A stretch of 64,000 nt of DNA from contig NZ_CP116942.1 of assembly GCF_028532485.1 (NCBI RefSeq), positions 4,092,001 to 4,156,000 of the forward strand, written 5' to 3'. The stretch comes from Iamia majanohamensis. GTDB lineage: Bacteria > Actinomycetota > Acidimicrobiia > Acidimicrobiales > Iamiaceae. The notes beneath the pieces are model-generated. The model was not told the DNA's origin. It made no database searches and worked only from the letters and a program-made list of their open reading frames with translations. Below are positions 55,604-64,000 of this stretch, in pieces; the stretch's first letter is position 1, and the number at the start of each line of letters is the position of its first letter. The position numbers were made by a program, and so were the translations under genes.

Positions 55604-55969
55604 TCAGGACCATCTGAGGACCTTCTTCTTCCAGGCTTCGAGGATGGTCAGGGTGAGGATCACGATGAAGAAGCCCATGGCCGCGGCCCCGAACCAGCCG
55701 TAGGCCTCGGCCCGCACGGCGTAGGGGAAGAGGAACACGGCCTCGACGTCGAACACCACGAACAGCAGGGCGAAGATGTAGTAGCGGATCTCTGCCTGCG
55801 TCCACCCCTCGCCCACGGGGTCGACACCGCTCTCGTAGCCCGTCATCTTCGCCCGCGACGGGTTGTCGGGGCGCAGGTAGGAGCCCAGGCCCAGCACCGC
55901 ACCGACGAGGGCGATGGCGACGCACCCGAAGATGAAGACGGTGAGGTAGGAGCGGAGGAAGTCCGACAC
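55604..55969 (-). CDS. nuoA: NADH-quinone oxidoreductase subunit A, set 1
   Basis: Small three-helix membrane subunit. The 121-residue product contains [20 protein letters not shown] and the [19 protein letters not shown] helix, both diagnostic. The start is GTG 55967-55969. There is no Shine-Dalgarno, but TAGATT ends 8 nt upstream, so the operon mRNA appears leaderless. It is the first gene of nuoABCDHIJKLMN. Confidence 0.96.
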   Translation of the reverse strand: MSDFLRSYLTVFIFGCVAIALVGAVLGLGSYLRPDNPSRAKMTGYESGVDPVGEGWTQAEIRYYIFALLFVVFDVEAVFLFPYAVRAEAYGWFGAAAMGFFIVILTLTILEAWKKKVLRWS

Positions 55970-55977
55970 GTCGGCCG

Positions 55978-56007
55978 AATCTAGTGAGCGCCCTCACGAT
56001 GGGCCAA
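55978..56007 (-). promoter_or_regulatory. Candidate leaderless promoter of nuoA-N set 1
   Basis: Minus strand -35 TTGGCC (56002-56007), 18-nt spacer, -10 TAGATT (55978-55983). The GTG of nuoA begins 8 nt after the -10, which places the transcription start at or next to the start codon. Confidence 0.65.
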
Positions 56008-56289
56008 AGGGGGGAGCCCTCCCCTCCGCGCACCCCCGTCGGCCGGCCCTCCGGCGCTCCGGGACGGGCGTCGGGGACCCCCCGGGAGCCGGGTCGTCGT
56101 CGGCGCCGGGGCCCGCGGCGGCCCCTGCGGCCCGGCCCGCGAGGGGTCCCACGACCCGGCGGCGGGGCGGGCGCGCCGCGCCCCGGCCGTCCGGACGTCC
56201 CCCAAGGCGCCCCGGACGGCGTCGGCGCGGGGTCGAGGCGGCACGCCCCGGCCCGCGGACGAGCTGCCCTCAGGGCCGCTCGCCGGGTC

Positions 56290-56344
56290 GCCCTCGCCCG
56301 ACGGGCCGTGGTCGGTCCCTCCCGCCGGGGTGGCGGGCGAGGGC
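56290..56344 (-). terminator. Terminator-like hairpin after nuoN set 2
   Basis: A perfect 11-bp stem (56290-56300 with 56334-56344) starts 4 nt after the nuoN stop. The 33-nt loop contains further GC pairing. It would separate the two nuo transcription units. Confidence 0.5.
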
Positions 56345-56348
56345 TCGG

Positions 56349-57931
56349 TCAGGGGCCCTCGGCCGGGGCCGCGGGCTCCTCGGCGGCGGGTCCGTCGGGG
56401 TCGACCACCAGGGCCGGCGTGGCGTCGCGGGCGACCTTGGTGAGGGGGTCCGGGACGATGCCGATGCCGATGGTGGCCACCAGGGCCAGGGCGATGGTGA
56501 GGCCCGTCGCCCACGGCACCCGGATGCGCCGCAGCACGGGGGCGGGCTCGGCGCCCTCCTCGGGCTCGTCGCCGGGGGCGCCGGCGTACATGGCCAGCAC
56601 CACGCGCAGGTACAGGAAGGCGGAGATGACCGCCGAGAGCATGGCCACCAGGCCCAGCCAGAAGGACCCGGCGTCGACCACCGCGCTCACGGCGTAGAAC
56701 TTGGCGAGGAACCCGGAGGTCAGCGGGGTGCCGGCCTGGGCCAGGAGGAAGACGGTGAGGGCGAACGCGAGCAGGGGCTCGCGCCGGGCCAGCCCGCCGT
56801 AGTCGGCCAGGCTGTGGTGGCCGTCGCCCCTGCGGCCCAGCAGGGTGATCACGCCGAAGGTGCCGGCGACGAGGATCGTGTAGGTGGCCAGGTAGAAGAG
56901 CGTGGCGGTGACGCCGTCGATGGTGCCGGCGGCCACCGCGATGAGCATGAACCCGGCGTGGTTGATCGACGAGTAGGCCATCATCCGCTTGACGTCGGTC
57001 TGGACCACGGCGAGCACGGCGCCCACGAGGAGGCTGGCCGCGGCGAGGCCGTAGATGATCGGCTGCCAGTCGAGGCGGTGGGTCGAGAAGGTGACGACGA
57101 TGACCCGGAGCAGGCCGGCGAAGCCGGCGGCCTTGACCGCCGAGGCCATGAAGGAGACGACCGGGGTGGGTGAGCCCTGGTACACGTCGGGGGTCCAGGT
57201 GTGGAACGGCACGGCCGCCACCTTGAACCCGAAGCCCACCAGCAGGAGCCCGATCCCGGCGAGGAGCAGCCCCTCGTCGGTGAGGCGGTTCGACGCCAGG
57301 AACTCCGAGATGCCGACCATGTTCGTGGTGCCGGTCGCGCCGTAGACCATGGCGATGCCGTAGAGGAAGAAGGCGGAGGAGAAGCCGCCGAGCACGAAGT
57401 ACTTGAGGGCGGCCTCGCCCGAGCGGAGGCGACGGCGGTGGAGCCCGGCCAGGACGTAGGCCGCGATGGAGAGGATCTCGAGGCCGAGGAACAGGACGAT
57501 CAGGTCCGTGGCCGAGGCCATCACCACGCCGCCGGCGCCCGACACCAGGTAGAGGATGTAGGGCTCGGGGCCCTCGAGGTCCTCCCGTCGGAGGTAGCCG
57601 TCGGTCAGCAGGCTGGCGACGATGACCCCGACGGCGATGACGACGATGAGGAACAGCGAGAACCCGTCGACGGCGTAGGCGCCGGCCGCGGTGGCCCGGG
57701 GCCCGGTGTCGGGCAGGTCGCGCCAGAGCAGGACGCAGGCGACGATGGCGCCGATGGCGGTGGCCACCGTGAGGAGGGCGGGCCAGCCCACCCGGGTGCG
57801 TCGGGGCAGCAGGCCGCCGACCGCCAGCAGGAGGCCGGCGCCGACGACGAGGACCAGGAACGGCGACAGGGCGCTCCAGGCGATGTCGGGGGTGGCCACG
57901 CTGTCGACCTGGCCGAGGAGGGTCGCGAGGG

Positions 57932-57935
<4 letters not shown>
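56349..57935 (-). CDS. nuoN: NADH-quinone oxidoreductase subunit N, set 2
   Basis: Antiporter-like proton-pumping subunit. The 528-residue product has the TM5 glutamate in FLGLEILSIAAYVL (Glu153) and the HTWTPDVYQGSPTPV loop. It is clearly diverged from set 1 NuoN (45285-46808) rather than a recent copy. A short Ala/Pro/Glu tail ends it. It overlaps nuoM by 4 nt. Confidence 0.95.
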
Positions 57936-59595
<1,660 letters not shown>

Positions 59596-59599
<4 letters not shown>

Positions 59600-61650
59600 A
59601 GGACCACCCCCCGCAGCAGCAGCACGAAGACCACGACGACGGCGCCGCCGGTCACGATGCCGGCGTAGGCCCGCACGAAGCCGGACTGGGTGCGGCGGAC
59701 CCCGCTGCCGGTGCCGCGCACGAGGGCGGCCACGCCGTTCACCGCCCCGTCGATCACGTGGCGGTCGAACCAGGCCACGGCGTCGAAGCCGCGGCGCCCG
59801 GGCCCACCCATGAAGGCGGCGATGCTCGAGTCGTAGTACCAGCCCTTGAGCAGGAGCACGGGCTCGACGGGCCGGTCGGCCCAGCGGCGCCGGTAGTAGA
59901 GGAGGAAGGCGACCACGAGCCCGGCGACGGCGCCGAGGACGGCGATGAGGGCCAGCGAGGCCTGGAAGGTGCCGGTGACGTCGAGGATGGCCTCGTCGGG
60001 GGCCACCACCGGCTCCAGCCAGTGCTCGAGCACCTTGGTGTCGTCGCTGAAGGGGGTCTGGAGGAACCCGGCGACCAGCGCGAAGGCGGACAGCACCACC
60101 AGGGGCAGGGTCATCAGCCAGCCCGACTCGTGGGGGTGGATGGCCTCCTTGGGCCCGACGCCGTGCGGGAGGTGACCGGCCTCGTAGACGTTGGCCACGG
60201 TGGGGGCGTGGGCCTCGTCGCCCTCGGCCCCCTCCTCGACGGGGGCCTCGTCGGCCTCGGGGTGGCCGGGGGTCAGGCCCCGCTCGGCGGCCAGCTCGGG
60301 CACGGCCTCCTCGAGGGGCCGGTCCCAGCGGGCCTCACCGAAGAAGGTCATGAAGACCTGGCGGCTCATGTAGAAGGCGGTGAGGATCGCGGTGGCGAAG
60401 CCGATGACCCACAGCGCCGGGCTCTTCTCGAAGGCGAAGAGCAGGATCTCGTCCTTGGACCAGAAGCCCGAGAACGGGGGGATGCCGGCGATGGCCAACC
60501 ACCCGAACATGAAGGTGATGGCCGTGATGGGCATGATCTTGCGCAGCGCGCCCATGCGGCGCATGTCCTGCTCGTCGCCCATGCCGTGGATGACCGAGCC
60601 CGAGCCCAGGAACAGCAGGGCCTTGAACACGGCGTGGGTGACCATGTGGAAGATGGCGGCCACGTAGGCCCCGGACCCGATGGCCAGGAACAGGTACCCG
60701 AGCTGGGAGACGGTGGAGTAGGCCAGCACCTTCTTGATGTCGGTCTGGGCCACCGCGATGGTCGCCGCGAAGAGGGCCGTGAGGGCGCCCACGACGGCGA
60801 TGGCGGTCGGCGCCCACGCCTCGGCCTGGGCCAGGACCGGGTTCATCCGCACCAGCAGGTAGACGCCCGAGGTCACCATGGTCGCGGCGTGGATGAGCGC
60901 CGAGACCGGGGTGGGGCCGGCCATGGCGTCCGGCAGCCACACGAACAGCGGCAGCTGGGCCGACTTGCCCACCGCGGCGACGAGCAGCAGCAGGGCGATG
61001 CCGGTGGCGGTGGTCGTGGCCAGGCCGCCCGCCCCCCGCTGGATGTCGACGTAGCTGATCGACCCCAGGGCGGTGAAGGTCAGGAACATGGCGACCATGT
61101 AGCCCCAGTCACCGATGCGGTTGGTGACGAAGGCCTTCTTCCCGGCCGAGGCGTTGGCGTCGGACGTGTGCCAGAACGAGATGAGGAAGTAGGAGCAGGC
61201 GCCCACGCCCTCCCAGCCGAGGAAGGTGAGCAGCAGGTTGTCGCCCAGCACCAGCATGAGCATGGAGAAGACGAACAGGTTCAGGTAGACGAAGAACTTG
61301 GTGAAGTTCGGGTCCCCGTGCATGTACCCGATCGAGTACAGGTGGATGAGGGCCCCGACGCCGGTGATGAACAGGCACATCGTCACCGAGAGGGGGTCGG
61401 CCAGGAAGCCGACGTCGACGGTGAAGCCGCCTGCGGGCACCCACTCGTAGAGCGTCTGGACGTAGCTGCGGCCCTCCTCGCCCTCGGCCTGGAGGCCGAG
61501 GAACACCACGACCGACGCCGCGAACGACCCGCCGACGGCGGCGGTGGCCAGCCAGCCCGCGAGCGGCTCGCCCAGGCGCCGGCCCAGGGCCAGCAGGACG
61601 AGGAAGCCGGCCAGTGGCAGGGCAGGGATGAGCCAGGTGATCTCGAGCAC
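59596..61650 (-). CDS. nuoL: NADH-quinone oxidoreductase subunit L, set 2
   Basis: Distal proton-pumping subunit. The 684-residue product has FLGWEGVGACSYFLI (Glu147), VWLPDAMAGPTPVSALIHAA and the C-terminal lateral helix region. It has no Glu/His insertion near the N terminus, but it has an acidic hydrophilic loop (about 440-500) before the last helices. The start is GTG 61648-61650. Confidence 0.96.
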
Positions 61651-61659
61651 GGCGGTCCC

Positions 61660-61974
61660 TCAGCCCCTGAGCAGCGAGGCGTCGTCGGCGGTGGCCGCGG
61701 GGCGGCGCCGGAGGATGGACACGATGATCCCGAGCCCCACGACCACCTCGGCGGCGGCCACGACGAGGACGAAGAACACGACGACCTGGCCGCCCACGTC
61801 GTCGAGCTCGCGGGCGAAGGTGACGAACGTGAGGTTGACGGCGTTGAGCATGAGCTCGACGCACATGAACATGACCAGCGGGTTGCGCCGGATCATCACG
61901 CCCACCGCGCCGAGCGAGAAGAGCACGGCGGCCAGGGAGAGGTACCAGCCCGAGGAGACGGCGGCGACGATCAC
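61660..61974 (-). CDS. nuoK: NADH-quinone oxidoreductase subunit K, set 2
   Basis: Three-helix membrane subunit of 104 residues, with [20 protein letters not shown] (TM2 glutamate) and [17 protein letters not shown]. The start is GTG 61972-61974, overlapping the nuoJ stop (GTGA). It is 9 nt before nuoL. Confidence 0.95.
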   Translation of the reverse strand: MIVAAVSSGWYLSLAAVLFSLGAVGVMIRRNPLVMFMCVELMLNAVNLTFVTFARELDDVGGQVVVFFVLVVAAAEVVVGLGIIVSILRRRPAATADDASLLRG

Positions 61975-62591
61975 GACGCGTCCACCTCGTCGTCGGCGTC
62001 GGCCTCGTCGGCCTCGTCGTCGTGGTCGACGTGGTCGCCGGGCAGCACCGGCACCACCTCGTCGGCGTCGATCTGGGGGCCCGGACGGGTGCGGGCCATG
62101 ATCACCGCGCCCACCACCGCGATCACCAGCAGCAGCGAGGTGATCTCCATGGCGAAGACATAGTCGGTGAAGAGCAGTCGACCGATCTGGGAGACGTCGT
62201 CGCCGTCGCGCACCCAGCGGGCCGCGAAGGAGGGCACCCCGGTGACGGTGCTCGTGGTCACCACGGCCACCAGCCCGGCGGCCATCAGCACCCCGAGGGC
62301 GTAGGCGGCGGGGCGCTGGCCGACGAGGGGCTCGGCGTCGATGTCCTCGTCGCGGTCGACGCCGAGCAGCATGATCACGAACAGGAACAGGACGACGATG
62401 GCGCCGGCGTAGACGATGACCTGCACGGCGGCCAGGAAGTTGGCCTCCTGGGCCACGAAGAGCACGGCGATGCCGAACAGGGTGGCGACCAGCGACAGTG
62501 CGGCGTGGACCGTGTTGCGGCTGAAGATCACGCCGACGGCGCCGCCCAGGATGACGACGGCGGCGATGGCGAAGACGACGACCTCGACCAT
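61971..62591 (-). CDS. nuoJ: NADH-quinone oxidoreductase subunit J, set 2
   Basis: Membrane subunit of 206 residues with five helices; [20 protein letters not shown] is the conserved TM3. It ends in an acidic tail rich in Asp, Ala and His (about the last 35 residues). ATG 62589-62591 is coupled to the nuoI stop. Confidence 0.94.
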   Translation of the reverse strand: MVEVVVFAIAAVVILGGAVGVIFSRNTVHAALSLVATLFGIAVLFVAQEANFLAAVQVIVYAGAIVVLFLFVIMLLGVDRDEDIDAEPLVGQRPAAYALGVLMAAGLVAVVTTSTVTGVPSFAARWVRDGDDVSQIGRLLFTDYVFAMEITSLLLVIAVVGAVIMARTRPGPQIDADEVVPVLPGDHVDHDDEADEADADDEVDAS

Positions 62592-63253
62592 CAGTGGCCC
62601 CCCTCCGGCTGGCGGGCGGTGGAGGGGGTGGGGCCGGGATCGGTGGCCTGCTCGCCCTGGCCCAGCTCCGGGTCGCGGACGCCGAACCCGAGCTCGCCCG
62701 ACCAGGCCACCACGCCCTCGTAGGCGGCCGAGCCCGAGGGCGAGGTGGCCCGCATCCAGGCCGAGGTCAGCGGGGCCACCACCTCGGCGTCGGTCCAGTC
62801 CTCCCAGGGCAGCTGCTGGGGCAGGCCGTCGTCGTCGACCACCAGCTCGGCCTTGGTGTAGATGGCGTCGGTCCGGTTGGTGAAGGAGAACTCGAAGAGC
62901 TTGGACTCGGTGATGGCCTCGGTGGGGCAGGCCTCCACGCAGAGGTCGCAGTGGATGCACCGCAGGTAGTTGATCTCGTAGACGAAGCCGTAGCGCTCGC
63001 CCGGGCTCACCGGGTCGTCGGGCGGGTTGTCGGCGCCCCGCACGTAGATGCAGCGGGCCGGGCACACGCCGGCGCACAGCTCGCACCCGATGCACTTCTC
63101 CATCCCGTCCTCGTAGCGGTTGAGGACGTGGCGGCCGTGCAGGCGGACCGGCTTGTCGCGCTTGCCGCCCTCGTCCTTCACGTAGGGACGGGTGGTGCGC
63201 TGGCCCCGCCCCATCTGGCGCAGCGTGACCAGGAAGCCTCCGAGGTAGCCCAT
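62591..63253 (-). CDS. nuoI: NADH-quinone oxidoreductase subunit I, set 2
   Basis: Ferredoxin-like subunit with two complete 4Fe-4S motifs: Cys54, 57, 60, 64 and Cys99, 102, 105, 109. The 220-residue product is about 40 residues longer than set 1 NuoI, mainly at the C terminus. ATG 63251-63253 is coupled to the nuoH stop. Confidence 0.95.
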   Translation of the reverse strand: MGYLGGFLVTLRQMGRGQRTTRPYVKDEGGKRDKPVRLHGRHVLNRYEDGMEKCIGCELCAGVCPARCIYVRGADNPPDDPVSPGERYGFVYEINYLRCIHCDLCVEACPTEAITESKLFEFSFTNRTDAIYTKAELVVDDDGLPQQLPWEDWTDAEVVAPLTSAWMRATSPSGSAAYEGVVAWSGELGFGVRDPELGQGEQATDPGPTPSTARQPEGGH

Positions 63254-64000
63254 CAGACACCCACCTCCTCGTCGAGGGCGCGCAGGCGCGTCGCGGCTCG
63301 CAGGGCGAGGGCGATCATCCCGAACACCGCGGCCAGGCCGACGACGCCCACGAGCGGCACGACCACCGGGTTCCAGCCGGCGTCGGCACCGACCTGGCGC
63401 CCGGCGAGGATGAGCAGCCACCCGAGGGCCAGGGGGATGAGGATCTTCCAGCCCAGGTCCATGAGCTGGTCGTAGCGCACCCGGGGCAGCGTGGCCCGGA
63501 ACCACACGAACATGAAGAGGAAGCCGAACAGCTTCACCGAGAACCACACCGTGCCCCAGAGCCAGCCCGGGCCGAAGAGGACCGGCCCGGAGGGGCCGCC
63601 CAGGAACAGGGTGACGATGATGGCCGACATGGTGACCGTGTTCATGAACTCGGCCAGGAAGAACAGGGCGAAGCGGAAGGCGGAGTACTCGGTGTTGAAC
63701 CCGCCGACCAGCTCCTGCTCGGCCTCGACGAGGTCGAACGGCGGGCGGTTGAGCTCGGCGGTGCCGGCGATGACGAAGATCACGAACGGCACCAGGCCGG
63801 TGACCCAGAGGTTCCAGCTCCAGGTGCTCTGCGAGGCCACGATGGCGTTGGTGCCGAGGCTGCCGGCGGTGAGCACGACGGCCACCACCGACAGGCCCAG
63901 GGCGGCCTCGTAGGAGACCATCTGGGCCGAGGCCCGGACCGAGCCGAGCAGGGGGTACTTCGAGCCCGACGACCAGCCGGCCAGCATGATCCCGTACACC
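63253..64000 (-). CDS. nuoH: NADH-quinone oxidoreductase subunit H, set 2, 5' end cut by window edge
   Basis: C-terminal part (about 249 residues) of the quinone-chamber membrane subunit. GWSSGSKYPLLGSVRASAQM, AELNRPPFDLVEAEQELVGG and FNTEYSAFRFALFFLAEFMN are diagnostic. The N-terminal third, with the first helices, lies beyond the right edge. Gene order suggests that nuoG and the rest of a full operon are upstream there. Confidence 0.94.
   Translation of the reverse strand, partial: VYGIMLAGWSSGSKYPLLGSVRASAQMVSYEAALGLSVVAVVLTAGSLGTNAIVASQSTWSWNLWVTGLVPFVIFVIAGTAELNRPPFDLVEAEQELVGGFNTEYSAFRFALFFLAEFMNTVTMSAIIVTLFLGGPSGPVLFGPGWLWGTVWFSVKLFGFLFMFVWFRATLPRVRYDQLMDLGWKILIPLALGWLLILAGRQVGADAGWNPVVVPLVGVVGLAAVFGMIALALRAATRLRALDEEVGV

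Larger units (their letters stand above)
55970..56348. other. Intergenic region between the two nuo sets
   Basis: About 380 nt without a credible gene. It holds the nuoA promoter at one end and a terminator-like hairpin for the second nuo set at the other. The middle (about 56040-56280) is GC-rich with no clear element. Confidence 0.65.

Overview
The window is a very GC-rich chromosomal stretch that is almost entirely housekeeping genes. It looks actinobacterial, most likely class Acidimicrobiia (inference). The grounds are: GC-rich third codon positions; GTG and TTG starts; an actinobacterial-type coiled-coil insert in RpoC; a zinc-type S14; an ATP-dependent DNA ligase of LigB type; promoters with a TANNNT -10 box; and several genes with no leader or Shine-Dalgarno sequence. 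The genus cannot be named from sequence reading alone.

Layout. Positions 1-11.3 kb (minus strand) hold the S10/spc ribosomal protein operon, rplC-rplD-rplW-rplB-rpsS-rplV-rpsC-rplP-rpmC-rpsQ-rplN-rplX-rplE-rpsN-rpsH-rplF-rplR-rpsE-rpmD-rplO-secY-adk (adk cut by the window edge). It is tightly packed and often translationally coupled. Positions 11.6-15.0 kb hold two plus-strand genes, an ATP-dependent DNA ligase and a K+ channel with two RCK domains, which separate rplC from rpsJ. Positions 15.0-19.9 kb (minus) hold the str operon rpsL-rpsG-fusA-tuf-rpsJ. A TetR regulator follows, then rpoB-rpoC (20.8-28.6 kb), rplJ-rplL with an L10 leader, rplK-rplA, nusG, secE and tRNA-Trp. An ECF sigma/anti-sigma pair (33.2-34.2 kb) sits before rpmG, a second tuf copy, tRNA-Met and tRNA-Thr.

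Positions 36.1-40.9 kb are a small accessory island, mostly plus strand: an unrecognised ATPase-like protein with a central membrane hairpin, a GNAT acetyltransferase, a flavodoxin, a PP2C phosphatase coupled to an FHA/HTH protein, tRNA-Tyr and yajQ. Positions 40.9-45.2 kb (minus) hold htpX, acetyl-CoA synthetase and a MidA/NDUFAF7-type methyltransferase. Positions 45.3-55.97 kb hold a complex I operon nuoABCDHIJKLMN without nuoE, nuoF or nuoG. Directly upstream of it (56.3-64 kb) lies a second paralogous set, nuoH-I-J-K-L-M-N, which runs off the window.

How it works together: the left two thirds make the translation and transcription machinery and part of the Sec translocon. Four operons (rplC, rpsL, rpoB, rplJ) share a promoter form of TTG-type -35, 18-nt spacer and TANNNT -10. 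The right third is respiratory, with two sets of proton-pumping complex I membrane subunits next to a probable complex I assembly methyltransferase. I saw no CRISPR array, prophage, insertion sequence or rRNA gene.
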